DNA of 64,000 nucleotides, from positions 496,001-560,000 of the forward strand of contig CAJIZY010000009.1 of NCBI GenBank assembly GCA_905181965.1. Reading direction: 5' to 3'. The notes under the pieces were generated by a model. That model worked only from the letters and a program-made list of their open reading frames with translations. It did not search any database and was not told the origin of the DNA. Source of the stretch: Akkermansiaceae bacterium (lineage in GTDB: Bacteria > Verrucomicrobiota > Verrucomicrobiia > Verrucomicrobiales > Akkermansiaceae). A program made the position numbers and the translations under genes. Numbering within the stretch: the first letter of the stretch is position 1; every line of letters starts with the position of its first letter. Positions 55,027 to 63,871 of this stretch are shown piece by piece.

Positions 55027-56572
55027 TCATTTTTTAGAGGATTTGGTCTTTCGTTGCATTTCCTTCCTGGCCTTTTCGGCTTCAATCCGCTCGTAGGCCT
55101 CGATCACCGCAGGCGGCCAGCGAAACTCGGGCGCATCGTCCGGATTGAAGCCGCTCAAATGAGCATTGGTTTAGCCGTTGCTCCACTGCACATAGACCCA
55201 TTTGTTTTGTCGAAACGTGCTATCAAGTAATTCGGCAAATTCCGGACAGTGTGTTCTCAACAACTTGCGGGTAGTCAGATGGCAGACAATCTCTCCTTGG
55301 GTCCCGATTACGGTGAACGAATCCGACCCGCCGCCGGACTCCGGCCTCTTGCGTCCGTTGCATTCGAACCATGTCTGAACGCCCTCGGCCCAGAACTCGG
55401 CGATGCCGCCCTCGATCGCATACCCACGGAAGCGGCCACTTTGCTTCGCTTGGTCGTATAGCTCCCTAAGTCGCACGTTGAACTCTTCGCCAAGAACACT
55501 GTGAATCCCGTGGGCGAAATTCGTGAACGAAGATGTTTTCACCCTGATAGGGATCTCCCTTGAGGTTTAGCAAATTTTCTTCGCCACAACTGACCGGCCT
55601 GGACCCCAGGCCTCGAGCGCGATAGGCCCACCAAAGCGACATGTTTCGGCAGTCGGGCAGGTCGGTCTGCAGTTCGCAGTATGCCATCACGGCCACGAAC
55701 ATCTTTCGCTTTTCGCAAAGATCCCTTATCAGGTCAGGCCGATTGGCGAGCATCTTCTTTGCCAGGTATCCAGCTTCTCCCAGAGCGTATACGGAAACCT
55801 TCTCTGAACCTGCTACCACAAGTCCATCTGCGACAATGTGTTGTTTGTAAAACGGATCGAGCGTTTTTCGCAGTGCTTCGGGGCTATACGGATTCAATAT
55901 CCTTGCCCAGAACTCGAACCGCTTGGGCGAAAGCTTCTTCAACTCCGCCAGGTGTTTGGGACCCGCGTCCAGACAGACCGCATACACCATAGCGAATTCT
56001 GCGATATCTTCATGACGCACCGTGTCACCATAGTCAGAGACGGAGATCTTATCTGCTTGAATAACCTCTTCCCACTTATCAAGCACCTCAGGATCTAACT
56101 CTCTAGCGACCTGCTCCAGCGTGTGTCCCGCTTCGTGAGCGATCACCAAGGCGTCGGCATGAGGAACCAAATTAATATACCCCTTTCCGCCATGCGCTCT
56201 TGCTCCTCCGAGGTCCGCATAGATCGCGACCCCGTCTTCTCCTTTGTCAGACACAGCCACGCACGCGCTCAGGTAGGAACTAGGAAGCTTCTCAAGACGT
56301 GCGACCAGTTGCTCGAGCTTGGCGCCGGTCGCATCTTCAATGGTCAACTTAAACTGATACTCTTTGGAGGTCGCGATCCACTGTTTACCGGCGACGCGAC
56401 CGTTTCTCATCTGAACGGCCTCGGGTCCAGATACCACTTCTATTTTTGTCGTACTGTGCTCCCCAAACTCCTCAAAGATCGGTTTAAAGTGCGATTTTAA
56501 ACTGTCTTTTGCGCTAGCACCTGTCGCGATGACGAGCGCGAGAAGCACTTTCGTGAAATGTTTTATTGGCAT
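55027..56572 (-). pseudogene. Two-domain metalloprotease-like protein with a frameshift and an in-frame stop
   Basis: From ATG 56572 it has a signal peptide (MPIKHFTKVLLALVIATGAS). A first HExxH motif, VIAHEAGHTLEQV, is followed by a helical region. At 55517-55519 an extra base in a T-run (coding strand) breaks the second motif: joined, it reads NIFVHEFAHGIHSVLG, another HExxH, with EGGIAEFWAEG as a possible third zinc ligand further on. The shifted frame ends at TAA 55173-55171 after WSNG, but similar coding sequence (LSGFNPDDAPEFRWPPAV, KARKEMQRKTKSSKK) continues in the same frame to 55027. An AAA-to-TAA change would explain that stop. Resembles lethal-factor/Pro-Pro-endopeptidase-like peptidases; family not certain. 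Confidence 0.75.
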
Positions 56573-56581
56573 GTGTTTGGT

Positions 56582-56618
56582 TTCCTTAGGTTAGCTGTAT
56601 AGATCGAATTCATCTTTT
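56582..56618. repeat. Short motif shared with 54872-54900, copy 2
   Basis: Contains AGCTGTATAGATCGAATTCAT beginning about 20 bp upstream of the metalloprotease start codon on the minus strand. It differs from copy 1 by two substitutions in the 21-base core and a short insertion in its left arm. Confidence 0.45.
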
Positions 56619-56690
56619 ATTTGTTGGTGCCAGGTATCTGCTGATGTCCACCTCCCACTCGCGCATGTCAGAGGACGGGCGTCCTGGCCG

Positions 56691-59068
56691 TCATGGCTCC
56701 CATCGCGGTTCGACACCCAGCAGGTTGCGGACGAAGTAATCCTTCTGACGGCGTTTCCCGTAGGCGGAGCCAGCCGCGCCGTGGCCGGCGCCGGGGATGA
56801 TCAGCATGTCGAAATCGCGGTCGGCTTTGACCAGGGCGTCTGACGACCTGCATGGTCGAGGCCGGGTCGACGTTGCGGTCCAACTCGCCCACGATCAGCA
56901 GCAGCTTTCCCTGAAGCTTATGGGCGTGGGTCACGTTGGAACTTTCGGCGTATTCCGGTCCCACGGGCCAACCCATCCAGGCTTCGTTCCACCAAATCTT
57001 ATCCATGCGATTGTCGTGGCAACCGCAATCTGAAACGGCCACCTTGTAGAAATCTCCGTGTTTGAGCAGGGCTCCGGTCGAACTTTGCCCGCCGGCCGAA
57101 CCCCCGAAAATTCCGACGCGGCTGAGGTCCATGTAGGGGTATTTCTTCGCGGCCTCTTTGATCCAGAGAATGCGATCTGGGAAACCTCCGTCGCCGACGT
57201 TCTTCCAGCACACGTCGTGGAAGGCCTTGCTGCGGTGCGACGTGCCCATGCCGTCGATCTGCACCACGATGAATCCCAACTCGGCCCAGCGCTGGGCGCC
57301 GTGACAGGGCGAAAAACTCTTCGGCACGAAGGAACCGTGGGGACCGGCGTAGATCTTCTCAATGACCGGATACTTCTTGTTCGGGTCGAAGGTCGAGGGG
57401 CGGTAAATCACCCCGTAGATGTCGGTCTTGCCGTCGCGACCCTTGGCCACGAAACGCTCAGGCCTTTGCCAGACGGTGGCCTCGAGTTCGCTGGCGTCGG
57501 AGTTTTCCAAGGTACAAACCAGCGACCCATCGCTGACCCGACGCAACTCGTTCACCGGCGGCATGTCCACGCGGGAATACGTGTCGACGATGAACTCACG
57601 GTCCGGCGAGTATTCGATCGAGTGCGTGCCGTCGCCGGCGGTCAATTTCACCAGGCCCGTTCCGTCGAAGTTGATGCGGCAGTAGTGGATGTAATAGGGA
57701 TCCTGCTCGGGATGAATTCCCCCGGCCTGGAACCAGATCTGACGCTTGGCCGTGTCTACGCGGTCGACCTTCCGCACGATCCACGGGCCCTTGGTGATCT
57801 GGTTCTTCAGCTGTCCGCTGCCGAAATCGTACAGATACAAATGGTTCCACCCGTCGCGTTCCGACATCCAGATCATCTCGTTGGTGGACTCCAACAACTT
57901 GCGATGATTGTAGTTGGAATAATTGACGAAGGTCTTGCTCGTGTCGTCGATCAGTGCGGTGACCTCGCCGCTCTCGGCGTCGATGGCCACGATCCTCACC
58001 GCGCCGTGTCCTCGTTGGTTGTAGTAGAACGTGAACCTACTGGAGTCCTTGTCCCAGCGATGCGAACCGATGCTCCATGGGTTGGCGAAAAGCGCTCTCG
58101 TCGAGCGGGACCTCCTTCTTCCCGACGATGTCGAACAGATGCGGCATGGTCTGGGCAATCTGGTCACCCGGTTTGAGATAACTGTTCGAATGCAACTTCG
58201 GTTGCAACTGATCCTTGGGCGAGGACTCGACGAAATGGACAATGTGCTCTTGAGCCTTCTTATGACGGAAACCAATCAGTTTCCTCCGGTCGGGGGACCA
58301 TTGAAAATTTCCTTGATAAGCATCGCCTTCCTTCCCGTCTGTCGTCAGGGCGATTTCCTTGCCGTCCCCACCGAAACGAAGCCAGACATTGTGGTCCTTG
58401 ATAAAGGCCTCGACCTTCTTTTTGTCGGGCGATTGAGGGAACTGTAATTCGGGTTCAGCCGGTTTCTCGTGCGGCAAAGTCGCTTCGGCCCCAGGTTGCG
58501 GGGATTGCGAGAAGAGCAACGTCGAAGACTCCTGCCGCGGAGCGGGGATTCCTCTGATGACCGACACCTTCTTGGCCCCGGGCATATCTTCGCTGAGAGA
58601 CTGATCCTTAAGATTGATTTTCCACGATTTGCCCACCGCTTTGAAGTAGACGGCCTCTCCCAGCAACCCCTTCTCATCGCCATCCATTTTCTTATATTCG
58701 ATCTCGTCAAAGGGCAACTTATGAGCCCCGAAGGCCTTACCGGTTGCTTTCGCGAGATCCTTTGCCAACCGCTCGTGGTCGAAAGCCACTTTTCGTTTGC
58801 CCGCGGCCGCATCGACGAACACGAAATTCTTCCGTCCGTGGCCCAGTTCGTTGCGATACCAGAAGCACTTGGTGCCGGTCAGCCAATGCGCTTGCACCTT
58901 TGTCCGAAACACTTTGCCACCGGTGATACCACCAATCTTGTCGAAACGTTCGTAGTCCGCCTTGGTTCCTTGAGCTTGAAGCATTGTGGCTGTTGAAACT
59001 AGAACCAACGCCACGGCGGCGGCGGTCCAGGAGTTCATCGCAGGGAGACTAGATATTGATATTTTCAT
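56691..59068 (-). pseudogene. S9 (DPP IV-like) prolyl peptidase, two frameshifts
   Basis: From 59068: signal peptide, then the DPP IV N-terminal propeller (FVFVDAAAGKRKVAFD, NVWLRFGGDGKEIALTTDG). At about 58085-58100 the frame moves (expected joint near [14 protein letters not shown]). The second frame carries the rest of the propeller and the alpha/beta-hydrolase: nucleophile Ser in [12 protein letters not shown] and Asp in [10 protein letters not shown]. At about 56841 an extra base shifts it again, and the catalytic His ([12 protein letters not shown]) and the true end ([10 protein letters not shown]) are in a third frame. Joined length is near 790 residues. It would cut dipeptides after Pro or Ala in the periplasm. 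All three catalytic residues survive. Confidence 0.85.
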
Positions 59069-59122
59069 TTTTTGTTTCTTTCGATTGCTCGCTCGTTCAA
59101 CTTCAAATTTCCAGTTTTTAAT

Positions 59123-61420
59123 CTAATTCCAAGCTTTCAGTGTGTCGATGGTTTCCTCGGCGTTGATCAATCCGATTCGGCCGGTAGCATTAGCTGGTAG
59201 TGCGAAGCTTTCGATCAGGATATCGTCAAGATAGAATTCCATCAACGATCCTCTGAGAAGTAAACGAAATGCGGCTGGGCTATCGAACGTCATCTCCCGG
59301 TCGACGCGCTTCTCCGCCTTGAAGTCTGTGCCGTCCGCTTTCATCGGGCCCAACTCAGCGACCCCGGTGCTGTCGATTATCATAGACTCCCAAATCAGTT
59401 GTGCATTCAATGTAGACCCCGCAGCGTGGAGAATCCTTTGCCTTCGGCAGCTTCAGGGTTCCTTCCAAAATGATCCCCTGTTTCGTGTCAAAGGAATTGC
59501 CGAGCAATGCGACAGCGGCTTTGGAATCAAGCGGCCTTTCAACGGCGATTGGCCGGTGTTTCATCTTCTCGTTTTCTTTCCACCACCCGAAGCGTAGCGC
59601 TCCCTCCTGATCGATACGCACGTCCTTGATTGGGGCGAATGAAACCTGGACGTCTCTGGCCTGGGTGAAATGACAGGCAAGCATACCCTCAGGATGACGG
59701 AAAAAGCGAGAGAAATAGGTATGCCCTGTTAAGACCTTGTAATTCTTCTTTGCCTTGCGAAAGGGGCCTTCGGGGCTATCTGCAACAAGCGTCGTCATGG
59801 CGGGATAGTGGCCGAACAACATGTAGTACTTGCCACCGATCTTCTCCACCGCGCCGACCTCTCCACTGTTCTCATCATCGATCACTCTGGGGGGCGCAAG
59901 TGCTTTCCAGTGCACGCCATCGAGCGACTCGCCGAAGCCGAATATCCCGTCAGCGGCGTCCTTCTCCGAGCGATTTGGGCTTGCGGTCCAGTAACCGTAG
60001 AGCCCGCCCCCTGGCTTGGGGATGGTCCAGATGCAGTCCCAGCGCCCCTTCTTCTCATACCATTGTTCGTTCTGTACGAATCGGTATTCTTCCCCTTCTA
60101 AACGGGTCCAGTTGAGGAGGTCCGTGGATTCGGCAAAGTAAATGTTCTGACGCCCGCTGATCTCCTCGGAGAAATTCATATAGAATTTGCCATCCTTATC
60201 GAAGGCAGGTGACTTCCAGGTCGAACCCGTGCCCATCCACTTGGCTCCCGGAGTTTTTTTTAGGATCGGCCCCCTTTCAGTCCAGTGTACGCCATCACGC
60301 GACGTGGCCATGGAAATATTGTCCCAGCGCCAGCGGTGTTCGCCGACATTTGCGAGGTAGTACAGGAAGTATGTTCCTGCATGATGGTAGAGCCAAACAT
60401 CCCACATGTTTCCGGTTTCCTGATGTTGTGCTTTGTAGAACATGGATTGCACAATCTTGTCTAAACCCGGTCGATTGGTGTCGCCGTTGTCTTTTTCGCT
60501 AGCGCCCGGCGCAACGACGACCCGCATACCGTAGTTGTAGCGGACCTGCTTGGGACCTACCCACCTGGCGCGTTGTGAGGAGCGGGACACGGCGGGAACG
60601 CTGTGAAACGACCCGCTACGCAGACAGCGCAGATCGGTTTCCGTGGTATTCTCCGGATCAACACTCGGTGACCTGCTGTAGAAGTCCTTGTCATACCAGT
60701 CACTACAGAATTCCCAGACGTTACCGTGCATGTCATACAAGCCCCAGGGGTTGGGCTTCAGCTGGCCGACCCGGTGGGCGTAGTCTTCCTTCTGCCCCGC
60801 GTCTTTTCCGCCGTACCAGCCGTAGTCGATGAGTTTCGACAGGTCATCTCCGAAGGAAAAAGTCGTGGTCGTTCCGGCGCGGCAGGCATACTCCCATTGC
60901 GCTTCGGTCGGCAGGGAGACGCTCATGCCGGTCTTCTTCGAGAGCTTGCGGCAGAACTCGATGGCATCATAAGAGCTCATCCAGACAGCGGGATAGTCGT
61001 CAAAGCCTTCTGGTCTCGGCTGCGCACCCGCATACGCCAGAGCCGTCTTTGTCAGCCATGGTTCCGTGCCCATCACGGCCTTCCACTGGGCCTGCGTCAG
61101 CTCGTAGATGCCCATGTAGAAGGGCTTGCTGATCGTCACCTCATGGGCAGGATACTCATCTGACACGTGCTCCTCCTCGCCCCCGACCTTCTTAATCGTT
61201 TCCTCCGGGGTGTCGTGGTTGCCCATCTTGAACTTGCCGGCTGGAATGTGCACCAGCTTCATCGATACACCCTTACCAAGGTCCAGGCTGAAGTTCTTTG
61301 GGCACGGTATCGCCGCCGGGGCTTCCCGCTTGGCCGAACGCTACCGGCACAAAAGCCAGCAGCGCAACCGTCAGGATGGTTGCCGTCAGCAGAGGGAAAG
61401 AGTTCGAATTCTCACAGTAT
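59123..61420 (-). pseudogene. FGE-fold domain fused to a GH32/GH43-like propeller, two frameshifts
   Basis: Joined order: degenerate signal segment (LTVALLAFVPVAFGQ, about 61360-61320), FGE-fold domain (61283-60510), five-bladed glycosidase-like propeller (about 60450-59600, with ISMATSRDGVHWTERG and FGESLDGVHWKAL), and a C-terminal beta-sandwich (LLRGSLMEFYLDDILIESF). Breaks lie near 61290 (before SLDLGKGVS) and near 59405-59420 (GVYIEC joins NAQLIWESMIIDSTG). No start codon is obvious upstream of 61420. The FGE part has LRSGSFHSVPAVSRSSQR, lacking maturase cysteines. Propeller plus sandwich suggests action on a beta- or alpha-linked fructan- or arabinan-like sugar; unproven. Confidence 0.78.
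60510..61283 (-). repeat. FGE-domain paralogue, copy B of a dispersed repeat
   Basis: Partner of 46862-47639, in the same orientation about 13.6 kb away. The match covers the whole FGE-fold domain and stops where the glycosidase-like propeller begins, so a domain-sized unit was duplicated or exchanged. Confidence 0.85.
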
Positions 61421-61479
61421 ATTTCTTTGTGTTGGGAGATAGTAGTCTACCTGATTATCATTCCCACTGGCAGCAAATC

Positions 61480-61713
61480 TGGACAGATTTTTTGACCTTA
61501 TTTGCTATTAAAATTCCCGTTGCGAACATTTCCGCCGATGAAGATCGTAGTTGTTCAGTAATTCTCACGCCATCAGAGGATGGGACAGTTAACCTTAAAC
61601 TAGAAATCGAAGAATCATCTGATCTTTCAGTCTGGGAAAACAATGGAAAATCCGTAGAGGTGGAACTACCTCTCGCCGAAGGTAAGAAGTTTCTGCGCTT
61701 TGCTTTGAATTAG
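61480..61713 (+). pseudogene. C-terminal remnant of a large secreted verrucomicrobial protein
   Basis: In the frame ending at 61713 the plus strand codes for VNLKLEIEESSDLSVWENNG and VEVELPLAEGKKFLRFALN before a stop. This beta-sandwich ending (a strand with SSDL-x-x-W, then KKFLRFAL) is common at the C-termini of secreted Verrucomicrobiota proteins. No matching N-terminal part is present upstream; the same frame to the left is a shadow of the FGE gene. A strong terminator follows at 61833. It is the truncated end of a gene cut by rearrangement at about 61.46 kb. Confidence 0.5.
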
Positions 61714-61832
61714 CGGCAGGGAATTGAGTAATCTCAACTCACTTAGCTAATCAAGATCATGAATTCTACTCAGTAGCCAAAAATCAAAACTGAGTTATAA
61801 AAAATGCAAAGATTGTTTATAAAATGTGTGTT

Positions 61833-61868
61833 GAAACCGTCTTCCTTCGGGAGGGCGGTTTCTTTTTT
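61833..61868 (+). terminator. Strong Rho-independent terminator
   Basis: GAAACCGTCTTCC, loop TTCG, GGAGGGCGGTTTC, then TTTTTT. A 13-bp stem with two G-T wobbles, a TTCG tetraloop and six T. It lies 120 bp after the remnant gene, which it would have terminated. Confidence 0.9.
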
Positions 61869-61879
61869 AAGGGAGCAAG

Positions 61880-61936
61880 TTTCCTTAGTTTTCGCGCAAT
61901 AAAGGCGGTCTTTTGATACACTTAATTGCTACACTT
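61880..61936 (+). repeat. Integration-site direct repeat, left copy, with paired TTGNTACAC motifs
   Basis: Begins TTTCCTTAGTTTTCGCGCAA and ends with TTGATACAC (61913) and TTGCTACAC (61926), 13 bp apart. It matches the block at 62119-62176 over about 57 bp with roughly ten changes. The two copies flank the tRNA fragment. Likely integrase arm-type binding sites. Confidence 0.75.
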
Positions 61937-61968
61937 ACTTCCCTTACCCCTCTGAAATCCTTATAAAA

Positions 61969-62024
61969 TGGAGCCGCTGGTCGGAATTGAACCGTCGACC
62001 TATTCATTACGAGTGAATTGTTTT
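61969..62024 (-). tRNA. tRNA-Thr(CGU) 3' fragment, likely attachment site
   Basis: The minus strand reads CAATTCACTCGTAATGAAT (anticodon arm, anticodon CGT), then a variable loop, GACGGTTCAATTCCGAC (T arm with one mismatch) and an acceptor end with encoded CCA (CAGCGGCTCCA). Upstream of the anticodon arm (62025 and beyond) there is no D arm and no 5' acceptor strand, so the gene is only a 3' half. That is the usual core left at one end of an element integrated into a tRNA gene. It cannot make a tRNA. Confidence 0.8.
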
Positions 62025-62118
62025 ACTTGTTTTCAGTTTCTGTAAAAACTTGAATTTAAAGGGTTAAAAGGATTTAAACCTATTTAAAGTTTACTTGAGG
62101 ATTTCTCCAAAGAAGACA

Positions 62119-62202
62119 TTTCCTTACTTTTTGCGCAATAAGCAGGGTGTTTGCTACACTAAATTGCTACACTACTTGAGAATACACCAAAAATTGCTAC
62201 AC
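62119..62202 (+). repeat. Integration-site direct repeat, right copy, with three TTGCTACAC motifs
   Basis: Begins TTTCCTTACTTTTTGCGCAA, matching the left copy. TTGCTACAC occurs at 62151, 62164 (13 bp apart, as in the left copy) and 62194. The last is 16 bp before the integrase start, so binding there could also repress the integrase promoter. Confidence 0.75.
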
Positions 62203-62209
62203 CGTCTCT

Positions 62210-63312
62210 ATGAGCGGCGAGATCAAAGGCTTACACACCAACTCAAAGGGTTACTACCGTTGGCAACCGCCCATGCGGAAGGTAATCGAGATAAACCAAT
62301 CTACCTTAACACTAGATGACTATCTTGAGGCAGTAAGAGCTTACGAGGCAGCTAAAAGAAATTGGGAGCTGGGAGTAGCTACTTACGAGGGAACCTTCAA
62401 ACAGGCAGTCGAGGAATATATCAAAGCGCAGGAACTTCCTTTAATCGCGGGTGATAAAGAACCAGCCACCGTTTACAGGGCAAAGAATACGCTGCCAAAG
62501 ATTGATGAAGAGCTGTCCCGAATAAAGTTTGGGGGGAAATCAAAAGCCAAATCACATCCCTCAGCCAAGCTCACCTCCATCACCAAAGATGATGTCGAGA
62601 AATGGCAAAAACAGAAACTAACTCAGAAATCAGAACGAACCAAAAAGCTACTCTCCCCCAGCACTGTGGATACATATATGCGGGTTCTCCAAGGATTCTT
62701 CACATGGTGTGCCACTGAAGGAGAAAATAAAAGAAAGCCCATTCATCAAAATCAAACTTCCAAAGCTCAAACGAACTAAGGACGTAAAGTTTTGCACCTG
62801 TGGAAGAGCGTGAAAAACTCTAGAGAATCCACCAAATGAAGCTGTAGCTTTTATTCTAAATCTTGGCTTCTTCGCAGGTCTCCGATTTGAGGAAATTAAT
62901 GCCATGAAATCTGATTGGATTAAAGGATGACGTAATCACGATTAAGGCGACGAACACTTTAAGCCAAAAGACAAAGAGCTCGCACTGTCCCAATCAACAA
63001 TAAGCTCAAAAAATTCCTTAAATCATACGGGACCAAGGAGGATTTCATGTATGCGCCTCACGTTACCACATGGAACCCAACTCCCTCCAATAAGTATCGC
63101 CACGATCCCAAGAAGACTTTCCAAAAACATGGTAAAACTGTGGGGTTTCACCTTTGTCATATCACATGCTGAGGGCCAGTTTTGCCACTCACCTTTCGCA
63201 AGGTGGAGTTCCCATCGCTCAGATCGCTGGACTACTTGGAGATGACATCGCCACAACTGAAAAACATTACATTGGCCACTCTCCAACCAACAACTCTACT
63301 GACTGCTTGTAA
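62210..63312 (+). pseudogene. Tyrosine-type integrase, heavily frameshifted
   Basis: The first frame from ATG 62210 (189 codons) holds an N-terminal arm-binding region (GLHTNSKGYYRWQPPMRKV), a helical core-binding domain with SPSTVDTYMRVLQGFFTWC, and then stops at 62779. The rest continues in other frames: AFILNLGFFAGLRFEEINAM near 62840-62930 gives the catalytic Arg (box I). HMLRASFATHLSQGGVP from 63163, then IAGLLGDDIATTEKHYIGHS, gives the His, second Arg and Tyr (box II) before the stop at 63310-63312. Several frame breaks lie between. Joined length is about 365 residues. It would have moved the element at the tRNA-Thr site and is now dead. Confidence 0.85.
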
Positions 63313-63381
63313 GCTTACCACACTGCGCCCACCTCTGCGCTAAAAGCGCAACAGGAGCCACATATCACCCCTAAATCAACA

Positions 63382-63411
63382 CTCTCTTCATCAATTGAGA
63401 GGAGTCTTTTT
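63382..63411 (+). terminator. Weak terminator-like hairpin after the integrase
   Basis: CTCTC, 10-base loop, GAGAG, GAG, then TCTTTTT. Only a 5-bp stem, but the T-run and the place 70 bp after the integrase end support it. Confidence 0.35.
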
Positions 63412-63484
63412 GCAGCATTTAGAAAAAAATCGAAAAAAGTTGGAGGAAAATTAGAAAAAGCAGCCACGACTCAAATAATAGGGC

Positions 63485-63691
63485 ATGAATGTAATTACTC
63501 CAGTGATCCTTAGAACAAAACAGGCGCACATTTTAGTGGGCGGCAAGCCTACTTGGGACGAACTTAAAAAGGCCTATCCTGACATCCTTGTCCCATTTAG
63601 GCGAACTCCTAGAGGAGATGAGTCCTATCGCGTTGAGACTATTGAACATGCCATCAAACTAGCAGAAGCTTCAGGCATACTCCTGAATTAA
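63485..63691 (+). CDS. Small protein, possible excisionase-like DNA-binding protein
   Basis: 68 residues, starting 172 bp after the dead integrase. The segment PTWDELKKAYPDILVPFRRT followed by PRGDESYRVETIEHAI resembles small winged-helix proteins of the excisionase/MerR type, where a turn like RTPGGHRRYRVEDIE places a basic loop in DNA. Excisionases are often encoded next to integrases. The match is weak and short, so a hypothetical protein is the safe call. The frame is intact, unlike the integrase. Confidence 0.5.
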   Translation: MNVITPVILRTKQAHILVGGKPTWDELKKAYPDILVPFRRTPRGDESYRVETIEHAIKLAEASGILLN

Positions 63692-63871
63692 TCAGATAAG
63701 CTCTTCTTCTCTTATCTCTTTGGCAGTTTTTTACTCCGATACTCTCAAGCCACCTGCTTTCCAACGACGACCTTACCTTGCGGGTTCACATAACCAAGCA
63801 GGTCAATGAGCCTTACGGAGACGGTGGTGACCGAGTTAGGCGCAATCCTTGAGATTGAGATGAAGAACTGT
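63692..63871. other. Unassigned region near the right edge
   Basis: About 180 bp. On the minus strand a short frame overlapping the stop of the next feature starts with TTG and encodes about 44 residues (including TTVSVRLIDLLGYVNPQGK) ending in a TGA near 63750. It could be a small coupled gene or the frameshifted end of the right-edge gene. I cannot choose. Confidence 0.3.

Noticed and set aside
57058-58176. A 372-codon plus-strand frame opposite the S9 peptidase
   Set aside because: Long antisense frames are common in GC-rich genes with third-position bias; its protein has no family features, and the minus strand carries clear peptidase motifs.
61126-61460. The left part of a long plus-strand frame crossing the FGE gene
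   Set aside because: It is antisense to a clear FGE-fold domain; only the part right of about 61480 has recognisable protein character.
44214-61713. A prophage or conjugative element spanning the accessory block
   Set aside because: No capsid, terminase, tail, relaxase or type IV secretion genes are present; the attachment-site geometry places the element to the right instead.
61969-62100. A complete tRNA-Thr gene
   Set aside because: No D arm or 5' acceptor strand can be found upstream of the anticodon arm; the T stem has a mismatch.
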